A DNA stretch of 64,000 bases from Caballeronia sp. NK8 (GCF_018408855.1 NZ_AP024322.1:2294001-2358000), one strand, 5' to 3'. Positions 26,103-36,863 are shown, counted from the first letter of the stretch. The notes: generated from the sequence alone by a model not told the origin. Numbers and translations: made by a program.

Positions 26103-26974
26103 AAACGCAATGCCTCGCGCCAGTCAGGTGCTCGGACGCCGAAAGCCGCGTAGAGCTTGTCGTTCGACATGCGGGAGTTGCTGGGCCGTTGGGCTGGCGT
26201 GGGATACGATGCGGCTGGAATGTCCCTGACCTGCGGCTTCTTCTCTGACGAAGATAGCTCGAAAATCGTCTTGGCAAAGCCTGCCCATGAGGTCGAGCCG
26301 CCAGCCGTGAGGTGATATAGGCCCGACTTCCCGGACCACCAACCGTCATCGGCAGCCACCGCCTGCGCCAACACATTCGCCGTCAACGTCGCGATCGTGT
26401 TCGACCACGTCGGCGCGCCCATCTGGTCACCGACGACGCTCAATTCGTCGCGCTCAGCCCCGAGCCGAAGCATCGTGAGCAGGAAGTTCTTGCCCCGCGC
26501 GCCATAGACCCAACTCGTTCGAAAAATCAGATGGTCGCAACCCGAAGCTGCGATCGCCTGTTCGCCCGCCAACTTGGTTTTGCCGTAGACGTTCTGCGGA
26601 TTCACCGCATCGTCTTCGACATAAGCGCCCTCCTTCGTTCCATCGAAAACATAGTCGGTCGAATAGTGAACGAGCGCGGCCCCGAGGCGCTTCGCTTCTT
26701 CAGCGAGCAAGCCGGGCGCTTCGCCGTTGGCGCGCATGGCGGCGTCGACATCGCTTTCCGCCTTGTCGACCGCCGTGTAAGCCGCGGGATTGACGATTAA
26801 CGATGGCTTCACGTCACGCACGACCTGGCGAATCTGATCGAGATCGCTGAGGTCGAGCCCGGTGCGGTCCAGCGCAACGACTTTGCCCAGGCCTTGCAGG
26901 CTGCGCGCCAACTCGAAGCCAACCTGACCATTGACTCCCGTCAGCAGGATCGTGCGTTGAGCATCTCTAGTCAT
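26084..26974 (-). CDS. rfbD: dTDP-4-dehydrorhamnose reductase
   Basis: A 296-aa SDR that reduces dTDP-4-keto-L-rhamnose to dTDP-L-rhamnose. Visible are the N-terminal ILLTGVNGQVGFEL, the catalytic YSTDYVFDGT and YGKTKLAGE (YxxxK), and the family sequence FRTSWVYGARGKNF. ATG 26974 was chosen because it lies eight bases after the rfbC stop. Longer forms would run into rfbC. The 3' end overlaps the rhamnosyltransferase gene. Confidence 0.95.
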   Translation of the reverse strand: MTRDAQRTILLTGVNGQVGFELARSLQGLGKVVALDRTGLDLSDLDQIRQVVRDVKPSLIVNPAAYTAVDKAESDVDAAMRANGEAPGLLAEEAKRLGAALVHYSTDYVFDGTKEGAYVEDDAVNPQNVYGKTKLAGEQAIAASGCDHLIFRTSWVYGARGKNFLLTMLRLGAERDELSVVGDQMGAPTWSNTIATLTANVLAQAVAADDGWWSGKSGLYHLTAGGSTSWAGFAKTIFELSSSEKKPQVRDIPAASYPTPAQRPSNSRMSNDKLYAAFGVRAPDWREALRLCLTTR

Positions 26975-26982
26975 CGCTTCGC

Positions 26983-27534
26983 TCACTCGAAACACTCTGC
27001 TTCTGACAAACGCTTGCCCGCCGCATCCTTCGCCGCGAGCATCGGCTCGAAGTCGATCGGCCACTCGATGCCAATCTCCTGGTCGTTCCAGACGATGCTG
27101 CGCTCGTGCGCCTGATACCAGTAGTCCGTGGTCTTATAGAGAAACTGCGCCGTCTCCGACAACACGACGAACCCGTGCGCGAACCCCGGCGGCACCCACA
27201 GTTGCCGATTATTCTCCGCCGACAGATTCACGCCCACCCACTTTCCGAAGTTCGGCGAGCTCCTGCGGATATCCACGGCGACATCGAACACTTCGCCTTC
27301 GACCACGCGCACCAGTTTGCCCTGCGCGTGCTGGATCTGATAATGCAGCCCACGCAGCACGCCCTTAGCCGAGCGCGAATGATTGTCCTGCACGAATTCG
27401 ACGCCCGCCTCGACATACTCCGCGAATTCGCGAGCGTTGAAGCTCTCATAGAAGAATCCACGCGCATCGCCGAACACCTTCGGCTCAATAATCTTGACTT
27501 CGGGCAGAGCGGTAGCGGTTACCTGGATGGCCAT
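26983..27534 (-). CDS. rfbC: dTDP-4-dehydrorhamnose 3,5-epimerase
   Basis: A 183-aa cupin-fold epimerase at the usual family length. The start segment [19 protein letters not shown], the catalytic His in RGLHYQ, and [19 protein letters not shown] are all present, as is the catalytic Tyr region [15 protein letters not shown] 27534 lies inside the last codons of rfbA (16-base overlap). It converts dTDP-4-keto-6-deoxyglucose to dTDP-4-keto-L-rhamnose. Confidence 0.96.
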   Translation of the reverse strand: MAIQVTATALPEVKIIEPKVFGDARGFFYESFNAREFAEYVEAGVEFVQDNHSRSAKGVLRGLHYQIQHAQGKLVRVVEGEVFDVAVDIRRSSPNFGKWVGVNLSAENNRQLWVPPGFAHGFVVLSETAQFLYKTTDYWYQAHERSIVWNDQEIGIEWPIDFEPMLAAKDAAGKRLSEAECFE

Positions 27535-28412
27535 GCGACTTGGTCCTTCGGAAGATTGAGCAAATATTGACCGTAAGCGTTCTTCGAGAGCGGCTTTGCA
27601 AGCTCGAGCAACTGCTCCTCGCCGATCCACTCCTTGCGATAAGCGATCTCTTCAGGGCACGCCACCACCAGCCCTTGCCGCTTCTGCAAGGTCGCGATGA
27701 ACGTCGCCGCTTCGATCAGCGAATCGTGCGTGCCCGTGTCGAGCCACGCATAGCCGCGTCCCATGATCTCGACGTCCAGCTTCTTCAGCGCGAGATAGCG
27801 CGAGTTCACATCGGTGATTTCGAGTTCGCCGCGCGCCGATGGCTTGATGTCCGCCGCGATATCGCACACCTGATTGTCGTAGAAATAGAGCCCGGTCACC
27901 GCGTAGTTCGAGCGCGGCTTCGCGGGCTTCTCCTCGATCGACAGCGCGTGGAACTCGCGATCGAACTCGACCACGCCGTAGCGCTCGGGATCGTGAACGT
28001 GATAGGCGAACACCGTCGCGCCATCGGTGCGTGCACTGGCCGCTTCGAGTTGCTTGGCGAGATCGTGACCGTAGAAAATGTTGTCGCCGAGAATCAGCGC
28101 CGACGGCTCATTACCGACGAATTCCTTGCCGATGATGAACGCCTGCGCGAGCCCGTCCGGCGACGGCTGCACCGCGTACTGAATGTTCATGCCCCACTGG
28201 CTGCCGTCGCCGAGCATCGATTCGAAGCGCGGTGTGTCCTGCGGCGTCGAGATCACGAGCACGTCACGAATGCCCGCGATCATCAGCGTCGACAGCGGGT
28301 AGTAGATCATCGGCTTGTCGTACACCGGCAGCAGTTGTTTCGACACCGCGTGCGTGATCGGATACAGCCGCGTGCCGGAACCGCCGGCCAGAATGATGCC
28401 TTTGCGCGCCAT
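27519..28412 (-). CDS. rfbA: Glucose-1-phosphate thymidylyltransferase
   Basis: A 297-aa nucleotidyltransferase that makes dTDP-glucose from dTTP and glucose-1-phosphate. It has the signature [14 protein letters not shown] near the N-terminus, [15 protein letters not shown], and the sugar-binding YGVVEFD and [20 protein letters not shown] segments. Length and order are normal for RmlA. It starts nine bases after the rfbB stop, within the rfbBACD transcript. Confidence 0.97.
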   Translation of the reverse strand: MARKGIILAGGSGTRLYPITHAVSKQLLPVYDKPMIYYPLSTLMIAGIRDVLVISTPQDTPRFESMLGDGSQWGMNIQYAVQPSPDGLAQAFIIGKEFVGNEPSALILGDNIFYGHDLAKQLEAASARTDGATVFAYHVHDPERYGVVEFDREFHALSIEEKPAKPRSNYAVTGLYFYDNQVCDIAADIKPSARGELEITDVNSRYLALKKLDVEIMGRGYAWLDTGTHDSLIEAATFIATLQKRQGLVVACPEEIAYRKEWIGEEQLLELAKPLSKNAYGQYLLNLPKDQVAWPSR

Positions 28413-28421
28413 TTCAGCCCC

Positions 28422-29483
28422 TCACGCGCGCTGCGCGTAGTTCGTCTCGACCCATTTCCGGTATTCGCCGGAAGCCACTTCGTCCGCCCACGCCTGGTTG
28501 TCCAGATACCACTGAACCGTCTTGGCGAGACCTGTCTCGAACGTCTCCGCCGGTTTCCAGCCGAGCTCGCGTTCGAGCTTGCGCGCATCGATCGCATAGC
28601 GGCGATCATGACCCGGACGATCCGTCACATAGGTGATCTGATCGCGATACGAGCCGCTCGACTTCGGCTTCGCCTTGTCGAGCAGGTCGCACAGCGTGTG
28701 CACGACTTCCAGGTTCTTCTTCTCGTTCCAGCCGCCGACGTTGTAGGTCTCGCCGGGCGTGCCGCGCGCGAGCACTTCGCGGATCGCGGCGCAGTGGTCG
28801 CCCACGTACAGCCAGTCGCGCACGTTCTGGCCATCGCCATAAACGGGCAGCGGATTGCCCGCGAGCGCGTTGGCGATCATCAGCGGAATCAGCTTCTCGG
28901 GGAACTGGTACGGGCCGTAATTGTTCGAGCAATTCGTCGTCACCACTGGCAGACCGTACGTATGGTGATACGCGCGCACCAGATGGTCGGAGCCGGCCTT
29001 CGTCGCCGAGTACGGGCTGTTCGGCGCGTACGGCGTGGTTTCGGAGAATTGCGGGTCGGTGGCTGAGAGCGAGCCGAACACTTCGTCCGTCGACACATGC
29101 AAGAAGCGGAACGCCTGCTTCTCGTCTTCGGGTAGCTTGCACCAGTACATCCGCGCGGCTTCGAGCAGCGTGAAGGTGCCGACGACGTTCGTCTGCACGA
29201 AATCGGCCGGACCGTGAATGGAGCGGTCGACGTGGCTTTCCGCCGCGAAATGCAGGATGGCGCGCGGCTTGTGCTTGGCGAGCAACGCATCGATGGCGGC
29301 GCGATCGCAGATGTCGGCGCGCTCGAACACGTGGCGGGCGTCGTCCTTGAGCGACTTGAGCGTGCCCAGATTGCCTGCGTACGTCAGTTTGTCGACGTTC
29401 AGGACCGGCTCGTCCGAGCCACCGAGCCAATCCAGAACAAAATTGGCGCCGATGAAACCGGCACCGCCCGTCACGAGAATCAT
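28422..29483 (-). CDS. rfbB: dTDP-glucose 4,6-dehydratase
   Basis: A 353-aa extended SDR that catalyses the first committed step of dTDP-L-rhamnose synthesis. The NAD loop is [35 protein letters not shown] and the [14 protein letters not shown] catalytic YxxxK are all intact. First gene of the minus-strand operon rfbB-A-C-D-rhamnosyltransferase. A candidate promoter lies about 50 bases upstream. Confidence 0.97.
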   Translation of the reverse strand: MILVTGGAGFIGANFVLDWLGGSDEPVLNVDKLTYAGNLGTLKSLKDDARHVFERADICDRAAIDALLAKHKPRAILHFAAESHVDRSIHGPADFVQTNVVGTFTLLEAARMYWCKLPEDEKQAFRFLHVSTDEVFGSLSATDPQFSETTPYAPNSPYSATKAGSDHLVRAYHHTYGLPVVTTNCSNNYGPYQFPEKLIPLMIANALAGNPLPVYGDGQNVRDWLYVGDHCAAIREVLARGTPGETYNVGGWNEKKNLEVVHTLCDLLDKAKPKSSGSYRDQITYVTDRPGHDRRYAIDARKLERELGWKPAETFETGLAKTVQWYLDNQAWADEVASGEYRKWVETNYAQRA

Positions 29484-29532
29484 GAAATGCCCTCTCTGTT
29501 TGCGTTCGGCGCAATTCGCCAGCAGGACGCAA

Positions 29533-29562
29533 ATTCTAATTCAAGAAATATTTACATATCAA
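29533..29562 (-). promoter_or_regulatory. Candidate sigma-70 promoter for the rfb operon
   Basis: On the minus strand, TTGATA (plus 29557-29562) and TAGAAT (plus 29533-29538) are separated by 18 bases, with the -10 about 50 bases ahead of the rfbB ATG. The surrounding DNA is distinctly AT-rich. Both hexamers match consensus at four or more positions. Confidence 0.55.
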
Positions 29563-29818
29563 TGGACGGCAACTCGGAAATATCGACCACCTCATCCGCA
29601 TTGCATCGCCCTTTGGACAACCCTGAATTATAAGGCTAGCCCATGCGAAAACTACCTGCCTAACAACTTGATACAGCCGTCACCTACGGAGTGCATCGCG
29701 TTGTAACGTGTAACGGCGACACTCCCGAGACATTTCTTATGACAGACAGTATTCACCGTCTGTTTCATAATGCCCGATTAATCTAATTTCGAGCCGGCTT
29801 CACGGCTTGTCTCAAGGT
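29563..29818. other. Intergenic region between rfbB and apaH with a small inverted repeat
   Basis: These 256 bases between divergent genes contain no coding frame. An inverted repeat ACAGAC-N10-GTCTGT at 29742-29763 and a CATAAT at 29766-29771 lie 50-75 bases before apaH and could be an operator and -10 element. There is no convincing -35 at the right distance. Confidence 0.35.
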
Positions 29819-30673
29819 ATGACCGACGCCCTGACCTCCAGCATCGACGTTTCCTTCGCTCCGCTCGTCTTCGGCGATCTCCAGGGCTGCTGCGATCCGT
29901 TCCAGCGTCTGCTGAAGAAGGCCGCACCCGCACCCGGCACGCCGCTCTGGTTCGCGGGCGACCTCATCAACCGAGGCCCAAAATCACTGGAAACGCTGCG
30001 CGAGATCATCGCGCTCGGCTCGCGCGCGACCGTCGTGCTCGGCAATCACGACCTGAACCTGTTGTCAGTCGCCGCTGGCCTGCGCAAGCCGAAAAAAGGC
30101 GACACGCTCGATGAAATCCTCGCAGCGCCCGACGCCGCCGATCTCATCGAATGGGTCCGCCACAAACCGGTCGCGCATTTCGAGAGCGGCATCCTGATGG
30201 TTCACGCGGGCGTGCTGCCGCAATGGGACGCGACGATGACGATGGAACTCGCGCACGAGCTCGAACAGGCATTGCGCGCCCCGAACTGGAAGGAGACGCT
30301 CGCAACGCTCTACGGCAACGAGCCGCACCGCTGGGAAGACACGCTCACGGGCGCGGATCGCCTGCGCGTGATCTACAACGCGCTGACGCGCATCCGCTTC
30401 TGCACGCCTGAAGGCGCGATGGAATTCGCCAACAACGGCGGCCCCGATGCCGCGCCGCCCGGTTACATGCCGTGGTTCGACGCGCCGGAGCGCCGCACGC
30501 AGAACGTGACGATCGTGTTCGGCCACTGGGCCGCGCTCGGCCTTATGATCCGCGATGACGTGCTGTGTCTCGATTCAGGCTGCGTGTGGGGCAACAAGCT
30601 GTCGGCGGTGCGTATGACCGCCGATCCCGCGCAGCGCATTCTCACGCAGGTGAGCTGCTCGATGAAGAAGTAG
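29819..30673 (+). CDS. apaH: Symmetrical bis(5'-nucleosyl)-tetraphosphatase
   Basis: A 284-aa metallophosphoesterase that hydrolyses Ap4A to two ADP. The metal-binding blocks GDLQGC, GDLINRGP and GNHDL appear in order in the first 75 residues, followed by HAGVLPQW and FGHWAALG. ATG 29819 is preferred over a TTG at 29807, although neither has a well-spaced ribosome site. The 3' end overlaps the convergent acyltransferase gene by 32 bases. Confidence 0.95.
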   Translation: MTDALTSSIDVSFAPLVFGDLQGCCDPFQRLLKKAAPAPGTPLWFAGDLINRGPKSLETLREIIALGSRATVVLGNHDLNLLSVAAGLRKPKKGDTLDEILAAPDAADLIEWVRHKPVAHFESGILMVHAGVLPQWDATMTMELAHELEQALRAPNWKETLATLYGNEPHRWEDTLTGADRLRVIYNALTRIRFCTPEGAMEFANNGGPDAAPPGYMPWFDAPERRTQNVTIVFGHWAALGLMIRDDVLCLDSGCVWGNKLSAVRMTADPAQRILTQVSCSMKK

Positions 30674-31448
30674 CAACCGCTTCGGCGACGTGCGCCCCGC
30701 TGGCGACCGCTGGCGCAACGCGCATGCGCTGAAGCGCCGCGTCGACAGAAGCCTGCGCCTCGCTCGCGAGCAATCGCCGGTCGGCGCCCGGCGCCAGCGG
30801 GTTGCACACGTACAGATGCGCGGTGAGCGCCCCCGCGCTCAGCAGCGCATTCAGCGAATCGTTGAGCGACATATCGCCGATATACGCGGGCGCGGTCGAC
30901 TGCCGTCCCTGTGCATCTTCGTACATCAGGCAGATCGGCTGCACCGGACACGACGCCGACACCGCCGCCTGAAACATGTTCGCGTGAAACGGCAGGAGCG
31001 ACTGACCATCGGTGGTCGTGCCTTCGGGGAATACGCACATCATCTCGCCCGCGAGCAACCGGTTCGCAAGCTCATGCATGATGCGCTTCGCGTCGCTGCG
31101 CTTCTCGCGCTGCACGAACACCGTGCCCAGTTGATGCGCGAGCCAGCCGACGACCGGCCACTTGCGGATCTCGGCCTTCGACACGAACGGCGTCGGACGC
31201 CATGCGTTGATCACGTAGATATCGATCCACGAGATGTGATTGCCAACGACGAGCACGCCCGCATCGAGCCGCGCTTCGTCGTTGTGGACGACGAGCTTCA
31301 TGCCCGCGAGCCGCAGCATCTCGAGCGACCACACGCGGTTCAGCTCGGCGCGCTCGCTTGCGGACACGCGCGGAAAGCGCCTTGCGACGACCCACATGCC
31401 GTACAGCAAGTGGATGGTGAGCCGCAGCTTGCGCAGCACGAAGCGCAT
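30642..31448 (-). CDS. plsC: 1-acyl-glycerol-3-phosphate acyltransferase-like protein (PlsC family)
   Basis: A 268-aa acyltransferase. An N-terminal hydrophobic helix precedes the HX4D motif NHISWID (about residues 71-77) and the later FPEGTTTDG block, the two landmark motifs of PlsC lysophospholipid acyltransferases. The C-terminus is a low-complexity run of serines produced by reading antisense to the end of apaH. It starts two bases after the pyrC' stop and is the last gene of the yqgE-pyr operon. Phospholipid synthesis is likely; another acyl acceptor is possible. Confidence 0.85.
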   Translation of the reverse strand: MRFVLRKLRLTIHLLYGMWVVARRFPRVSASERAELNRVWSLEMLRLAGMKLVVHNDEARLDAGVLVVGNHISWIDIYVINAWRPTPFVSKAEIRKWPVVGWLAHQLGTVFVQREKRSDAKRIMHELANRLLAGEMMCVFPEGTTTDGQSLLPFHANMFQAAVSASCPVQPICLMYEDAQGRQSTAPAYIGDMSLNDSLNALLSAGALTAHLYVCNPLAPGADRRLLASEAQASVDAALQRMRVAPAVASGAHVAEAVATSSSSSSPA

Positions 31449-31450
31449 GT

Positions 31451-32728
31451 TCAGCGACTCTCGTAAGCGACGTGTCCGCCGACGACCGTCGCACGCACGC
31501 GCGCCGGCAGTTCGTAGCCGAGGAACGGCGTATTGCGGCCCTGGCTCTTCAGCTTTTGCGGATCGACGCGCCATTCGCCTGCCGCATCGAACACGCACAG
31601 ATCGGCGAGCGCGCCCGTCGCGATGCGGCCCGCGGGCAGCTTGAGCACATCGGCGGGGGCGCAGGTGATACGCGCGAGCGCCTTCGCGAGCGGCACGTTC
31701 GCCTCGCGCGCCCACTTCACCGTGAGCGACAGCAGCAGTTCCAGGCCGGTCGCGCCGGGCGTCGCTTCGGCAAAGGGCAGCAGTTTTTCGTCGTCGTCGA
31801 GCGGCGTGTGATCCGAGCAGATCGCGTCGATGGTGCCGTCCGCCAGCCCCGCGCGGATCGCGTCGCGGTCGCGCTGCGAGCGCAGCGGTGGATCGAGGCG
31901 GAATTGCGAATCGAAATAGCCGATATCGATATCCGTCAGATGCACATGATTGATCGTCACGTCGCACGACACGGCGAGACCTTCGGCCTTCGCTGCGCGC
32001 ACCAGTTCGACGCCCGCCGCCGACGACAGATGCGACAGATGCACGCGCGCGCCCGTCACGCGCATCAGTTCGAAGATGGTATGCAGCGCGATGGTTTCCG
32101 CCGCCACCGGCACGCCCGACAGCCCGAGCCGCGACGCCACCGCGCCGCTCGCCGCCACGCCGCCCTTCGACATGAACGCGTCCTGCGGCCGCAGCCAGAC
32201 GGTGTAGCCGTAGGTGGTCGCGTATTGCAGCGCGCGCTGCAAGGTGCGCGTATCGACGATCGGGTTATCCGCCTGCGAAAAGCCGATGCAGCCCGCCTCG
32301 GTCAGCTCGACCATCTCGGTGATGGCCTCGCCCTTGAGTCCCATGGTCAGCGCGCCGAGCGGATACACATGCGCCAGATGCAGCTTCTGCGCGCGGAACT
32401 TGAGCATCTCGACGAGGCCCGGCTCGTCGAGCGTCGGATCGGTGTCGGGCGGGCACACGAGGCTCGTCACGCCGCCCGCCATCGCGGCGGCCATTTCGGA
32501 TTCGAGCGTCGCCTTGTGCTCGAAGCCCGGCTCGCGCAGCCGCGCGGACAAATCGACGAAACCCGGCGCGATGTGCAGCCCGGACGCATCGATGACCTTC
32601 GCCGCGTTGAAATCCGCGGGCGCCGCGCCGATGCCAACGATCCGCCCCGCCGCGATGAATACGTCCTTGCGCTCTTCCGTGCCCGCGATCGGGTCGATGA
32701 TCGTGCCGTTTTGAATCTGGATCTTCAT
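31451..32728 (-). CDS. pyrC: Dihydroorotase-like protein PyrC' (probably catalytically inactive)
   Basis: A 425-aa amidohydrolase of the class I dihydroorotase family. The metal-binding HxH of the first strand, normally GFVDLHVHLREPG, reads GFVDLSARLREPG, so both histidines are missing. The later SDHTPLDDDEK keeps the Asp, but the usual TDHAPH context is altered. In Pseudomonas an equivalent pseudo-dihydroorotase next to pyrB serves as a structural partner of aspartate transcarbamoylase; the same is likely here. It lies ten bases after pyrB. A true dihydroorotase should be encoded elsewhere in the genome. Confidence 0.9.
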   Translation of the reverse strand: MKIQIQNGTIIDPIAGTEERKDVFIAAGRIVGIGAAPADFNAAKVIDASGLHIAPGFVDLSARLREPGFEHKATLESEMAAAMAGGVTSLVCPPDTDPTLDEPGLVEMLKFRAQKLHLAHVYPLGALTMGLKGEAITEMVELTEAGCIGFSQADNPIVDTRTLQRALQYATTYGYTVWLRPQDAFMSKGGVAASGAVASRLGLSGVPVAAETIALHTIFELMRVTGARVHLSHLSSAAGVELVRAAKAEGLAVSCDVTINHVHLTDIDIGYFDSQFRLDPPLRSQRDRDAIRAGLADGTIDAICSDHTPLDDDEKLLPFAEATPGATGLELLLSLTVKWAREANVPLAKALARITCAPADVLKLPAGRIATGALADLCVFDAAGEWRVDPQKLKSQGRNTPFLGYELPARVRATVVGGHVAYESR

Positions 32729-32738
32729 GTCGTCTTCT

Positions 32739-33764
32739 TCAGTCGCTGTTGCCGGCCACGATGCCCATCACCGCCATACGCACGGCGATGCCGAAGGTCA
32801 CCTGATTCAGGATCACCGACTGCGGACCGTCGGCCACCTGCGAATCGATTTCCACGCCACGGTTCATCGGGCCCGGATGCATCACGATCGCATCGGGCGC
32901 GGCGAGCGCGAGACGCTCGGGCGTCAGGCCCCAGCTCTTGAAATACTCCTGCGCGGAAGGCAGCAGCGCGCCGCTCATGCGCTCGTTCTGCAAGCGCAGC
33001 ATGATGATCACGTCGACGCCCTTCAGGCCTTCGTCGAGATTGTGATAGACGTGCACGCCCATCTGGTCGAGGTTGCCCGGCAACAGCGTGCGCGGCCCGA
33101 TTGCGCGCACTTCCGGCACGCCGAGCGTGGTCAGCGCGTGAATGTCCGAGCGCGCGACGCGCGAATGCAGGATGTCGCCGACGATCGCCACGCGCAGCTT
33201 CGTGAAGTCGCGCTTGTAATGGCGGATCGTGTACATGTCGAGCAGGCCTTGCGTCGGATGCGCGTGCCGGCCATCGCCCGCATTGATCACGTGCACGTGC
33301 GGCGCGCAGTGCTCCGCGATCAGATACGGCGCGCCGCTCGACGCGTGACGCACGACGAACATGTCGGCGTGCATCGCGGAGAGGTTGTTGATCGTGTCGA
33401 GCAGCGATTCGCCCTTGCTCGTCGACGACGCGTTGATGTTCAGGTTCAGCACGTCCGCCGACAGGCGCTTGGCCGCGATCTCGAACGTGGTGCGCGTGCG
33501 CGTCGAGTTCTCGAAGAAGAGGTTGAACACCGACTTGCCGCGCAACAGCGGCACCTTCTTCACTTCGCGGTCGGTCACGCTCACGAACTGTTCGGCGGTA
33601 TCGAGAATATGCGTGACGATGGCGCGCGGCAGCCCTTCGATGGTCAGCAAGTGCTTCAGCTCGCCGTTCTTCGTGAGCTGCGGATTGCCTTTGAGAAAGC
33701 CGTACCGGAATTTATCCGATGCGGGCGCGCTCGGATCGGCAGCGCTCTGAGGGGCGGTGTTCAT
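32739..33764 (-). CDS. pyrB: Aspartate carbamoyltransferase catalytic subunit
   Basis: A 341-aa transcarbamoylase for the second step of pyrimidine synthesis. It shows the carbamoyl-phosphate loop [11 protein letters not shown], the SKGESLLDT segment, the HPTQGLLD motif and MHPGPMNRG near the C-terminus, all canonical. The roughly 30-residue N-terminal extension before the catalytic fold is typical of the class that pairs with PyrC'. It lies between pyrR and pyrC' in one minus-strand operon. Confidence 0.97.
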   Translation of the reverse strand: MNTAPQSAADPSAPASDKFRYGFLKGNPQLTKNGELKHLLTIEGLPRAIVTHILDTAEQFVSVTDREVKKVPLLRGKSVFNLFFENSTRTRTTFEIAAKRLSADVLNLNINASSTSKGESLLDTINNLSAMHADMFVVRHASSGAPYLIAEHCAPHVHVINAGDGRHAHPTQGLLDMYTIRHYKRDFTKLRVAIVGDILHSRVARSDIHALTTLGVPEVRAIGPRTLLPGNLDQMGVHVYHNLDEGLKGVDVIIMLRLQNERMSGALLPSAQEYFKSWGLTPERLALAAPDAIVMHPGPMNRGVEIDSQVADGPQSVILNQVTFGIAVRMAVMGIVAGNSD

Positions 33765-33818
33765 GATGTTCCCGGATGATTCTTTGGAAAGAAGCGCAAA
33801 GCAGCCGCAATGTGCGCG

Positions 33819-34334
33819 TCAGTCCGCGCGCGGCTCGGTCGTGAAGGCGAGCGTGTGGTCGTCGCGGCGCGCGAGCACGAGATCCTCGTTTGCGGGCATT
33901 TCGACCGCGCCGCCGGTGAAGCGCGCCGCGATCGGCATTTCGCGCCCGCCGCGATCCGCGAGCACCGCGAGATCGATGGACGCCGGGCGGCCGTAGTCGT
34001 ACAGCTCGTTGATCGCCGCGCGCACGGTGCGGCCCGTCGAGAGCACGTCGTCGATCAGGATGATGCGGCGGCCGTTCACGTCGAAAGGCAGTTCGGTCGG
34101 GCGCGCCTGGCTGTGCAGGCCCTTCTTCGCGTAGTCGTCGCGATGCAGCGCCACGTTCACCACGCCGAAGTGCGGCGCGTTCAGATCCTGCGCGAGCCGC
34201 TCGGCGAGCCACACGCCGCCGCTGTAGATGCCCGCCAGCACGGCGCCATCCGGCGCGGCAAGCGAGGGTCCGTACGCGGCGCGAATCTGGTCGACGAGCG
34301 CGCGATACAGCGCCTCGGCGTCAATGGAACTCAT
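33819..34334 (-). CDS. pyrR: PyrR: pyr operon regulator / uracil phosphoribosyltransferase family
   Basis: A 171-aa type I phosphoribosyltransferase with the PRPP-binding loop [16 protein letters not shown] (about 95-110) and [15 protein letters not shown] near the N-terminus. Members bind pyr mRNA or act as uracil phosphoribosyltransferase. ATG 34334 is preferred over a TTG at 34346; it overlaps the end of ruvX by 14 bases. The gap to pyrB is only 54 bases, with no obvious attenuator, so RNA-based control is not evident here. Confidence 0.92.
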   Translation of the reverse strand: MSSIDAEALYRALVDQIRAAYGPSLAAPDGAVLAGIYSGGVWLAERLAQDLNAPHFGVVNVALHRDDYAKKGLHSQARPTELPFDVNGRRIILIDDVLSTGRTVRAAINELYDYGRPASIDLAVLADRGGREMPIAARFTGGAVEMPANEDLVLARRDDHTLAFTTEPRAD

Positions 34335-34767
34335 GATCGTCGGCAAGTCCGTCGAGATATTGTTGAAGGATGACGCGGGCGGCTTCGGCGTCGATTTCGT
34401 CGAAGCGGCCGCGCGCGTTGGTGCGCACGCCGCGTTCGCGCAAATCGGCTTTGGCGTCGACGGACGAGTAGCGCTCGTCCACCCATTGCACGGGCACGTT
34501 GAAACGGCCGTTCAACTGATTGCCGAAGCGCTTCGCGAGCGCGCTCATTTCATGGGGCGTGCCGTCGGGATGCATCGGCATGCCGACCACCACGGTGTCG
34601 GGTTTCCACTCATCGAGCAGCTTGCCCACTTCGACGAAGCGATATTCTCGATTGCGGTTTTCCAGGGTGGCGAGCGCACGCGCGTTCTTCGTGAGCGTAT
34701 TGCCGACGGCGACACCAATGCGTTTCTCGCCGTAATCGAATGCCAGCAGCGTGGCTTCGCGGCTCAT
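34321..34767 (-). CDS. ruvX: Putative Holliday junction resolvase / pre-16S rRNA nuclease (YqgF)
   Basis: A 148-aa RNase H-fold nuclease. It has the first acidic strand [17 protein letters not shown], the [11 protein letters not shown] turn, [15 protein letters not shown] with the conserved DERxT/S-type segment, and the final acidic [15 protein letters not shown]. Length is normal for the family. The ATG overlaps the yqgE stop by four bases (ATGA), and the end overlaps pyrR. Confidence 0.95.
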   Translation of the reverse strand: MSREATLLAFDYGEKRIGVAVGNTLTKNARALATLENRNREYRFVEVGKLLDEWKPDTVVVGMPMHPDGTPHEMSALAKRFGNQLNGRFNVPVQWVDERYSSVDAKADLRERGVRTNARGRFDEIDAEAARVILQQYLDGLADDHEFH

Positions 34768-35342
34768 GCGTGCCCTGCTTCGCCGGACAACATCGAGCGC
34801 GACACGCCGAGCAGCGAGAGCGCCGCTTCGAGGCGGTCTTCGGCGGGCACGTCGAAGATGATGCGCGGATCGGCTTCCACCGTAAGCCAGCCGTTCTTCG
34901 CGAGTTCGTCTTCGAGCTGGCCCGCGCCCCAGCCGGCGTGACCCAGCGTGAGCAGAAAGCGCTCGGGGCCCTTGCCGCTCGCGACTGCCTCGAGCACGTC
35001 CTTCGAGGTGGTCATCGCGAGGCCGCCGGGCACGCTCATCGACGAACTGTACGGCTCGCCCTCGCCCGCTTCGTGCAGCACGAAGCCGCGCTCGGTCTGC
35101 ACCGGACCGCCGAAGTAGACGGGCAAATGGACGAGCGGTTCGATCTCGAGCTTGAGATCGATGCGATTGAATAGCGACTGGAGATCGATGTCGGTCGGCC
35201 GATTGATGACGAGGCCGAGCGCGCCCTTCTCGGTGTGATCGCAAAGATAGACCACCGTTCCTGAAAACGTCGGATCCACCATGCTCGGCATGGCAATCAG
35301 GAACTGATTCGTCAAATTGATGCGATCGGAAGTCTTGGACAT
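34764..35342 (-). CDS. yqgE: YqgE/AlgH family protein
   Basis: A 192-aa protein of the UPF0301 family. It shows the conserved start [50 protein letters not shown], and the end segment [17 protein letters not shown]. Function is not established; the family is widely linked to ruvX. First gene of the operon, divergent from the photolyase with only 30 bases between the starts. Confidence 0.94.
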   Translation of the reverse strand: MSKTSDRINLTNQFLIAMPSMVDPTFSGTVVYLCDHTEKGALGLVINRPTDIDLQSLFNRIDLKLEIEPLVHLPVYFGGPVQTERGFVLHEAGEGEPYSSSMSVPGGLAMTTSKDVLEAVASGKGPERFLLTLGHAGWGAGQLEDELAKNGWLTVEADPRIIFDVPAEDRLEAALSLLGVSRSMLSGEAGHA

Positions 35343-35372
35343 AATTCAGAATTTTAACAAAGGCGCTGCGAG

Positions 35373-36863
35373 ATGGCCGACTTTGATGTGGGTCTGGTGT
35401 GGTTTCGGCGGGACCTTCGCGCGGCAGACAATGCTGCACTCTATCACGCGCTTACGCGGTGCCGTCGGGTGCTGTGCGCCTTCGTTTTCGATCGCGAGAT
35501 TCTCTCGCCGCTCGATAAAAATGACCGCCGCGTGCCGTTCATCCATGCGAGCGTCGTCGAGCTGGATCGCACGCTGCGCGAGGCGGGCGGCGCGCTGATC
35601 GTGCGGCACGGTCATCCGGTTCACGATATTCCGGCGCTCGCGCGGGAATGCGGCGCGAACGCCGTGTTCGCCAATCGGGATTACGAGCCGGCGGCCAAAG
35701 TGCGCGACGAAGCCGTCGCGGGCAAGCTCGCGAGCCTGGACATCGCGTTTTTCAGTTTCAGGGATCAGGCCGTCTTCGATCATGACGATGTGATGACAGG
35801 CGCGGACAAGCCTTATACCGTCTTCACGCCGTACAAGCGCAAATGGCTCCAGACGCTCACGCCGGACGCGCTGAAGCCGTACGCATCCGAAGATCACCTG
35901 GACGCGCTCGCGAAACCGCCTGCGGGCGTGAAGCACGCGATGCCTTCGCTCGCCGCGCTCGGTTTTGCCGATGCCCACGGCCCCGCGTTTCCGGCGGGCG
36001 CGAGCGGCGCGTACGAACTCTTCGACGATTTCCGCGACCGCATGACCGATTACGGCCGCACGCGCGATTTCCCCGCGCTGAAAGGCCCGAGCTATCTCGG
36101 CGTGCATCTGCGGCACGGCACGATGTCGATCCGCGCGCTCGCCCGCACCGCGCACGACACGCAGCGCCACGGCGACAAGGGCGCGGAGACCTGGCTCGGC
36201 GAGCTGATCTGGCGGGAGTTCTATTTCTCCGTGCTGCACCATTTTCCGCACGTCGGCATGGCCGGAGATCATCGCGCGTTCAAGCCGGAGTACGACCGCA
36301 TCCGCTGGGAGACCGGCCACGCGGCCGACGCGAACTTCGCCGCGTGGTGCGCGGGGCAAACGGGCTATCCGCTCGTCGATGCGGCGATGCGGCAGATCAA
36401 CGCGTCCGGCTACATGCACAACCGGCTGCGCATGGTCGTGGCGAGTTTTCTGACGAAGGATCTCGGCATCGACTGGCGGCGCGGCGAGGCCTATTTCGAA
36501 GCGCTCCTGAACGACTTCGAGCTGTCGAACAACAACGGCGGCTGGCAATGGGCCGCGTCGAGCGGTTGCGACGCGCAGCCTTACTTCCGCATCTTCAATC
36601 CGGTCACGCAGTCGCGAAAATTCGATTCGGCCGGGAAGTTCATCCGGCATTACGTGCCGGAGATCGCGGCTTTGTCCGATCGCGATATTCACGCGCCGTG
36701 GCTCGCGAAACCGGACGCGCTCAAGGCCGCGAAAATTTCGCTCGGCGCGGAGTATCCGCAACCGGTCGTCGATCATGACGCCGCCAGAAAGCGCACCCTC
36801 GCGCGGTATGACGTCGTGCGCAAGCCCGGCGCGAAGCACGCCGCGCCGCCCGAGGACGATTAA
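35373..36863 (+). CDS. phrB: Deoxyribodipyrimidine photolyase (cryptochrome/photolyase family)
   Basis: A 496-aa flavoprotein. The N-terminal photolyase alpha/beta domain begins [19 protein letters not shown]. The FAD-binding helical domain contains [50 protein letters not shown] and [19 protein letters not shown], the classical class I CPD photolyase signature. It repairs cyclobutane pyrimidine dimers with blue light. The 3' end overlaps the convergent unknown gene by four bases. Confidence 0.96.
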   Translation: MADFDVGLVWFRRDLRAADNAALYHALTRCRRVLCAFVFDREILSPLDKNDRRVPFIHASVVELDRTLREAGGALIVRHGHPVHDIPALARECGANAVFANRDYEPAAKVRDEAVAGKLASLDIAFFSFRDQAVFDHDDVMTGADKPYTVFTPYKRKWLQTLTPDALKPYASEDHLDALAKPPAGVKHAMPSLAALGFADAHGPAFPAGASGAYELFDDFRDRMTDYGRTRDFPALKGPSYLGVHLRHGTMSIRALARTAHDTQRHGDKGAETWLGELIWREFYFSVLHHFPHVGMAGDHRAFKPEYDRIRWETGHAADANFAAWCAGQTGYPLVDAAMRQINASGYMHNRLRMVVASFLTKDLGIDWRRGEAYFEALLNDFELSNNNGGWQWAASSGCDAQPYFRIFNPVTQSRKFDSAGKFIRHYVPEIAALSDRDIHAPWLAKPDALKAAKISLGAEYPQPVVDHDAARKRTLARYDVVRKPGAKHAAPPEDD

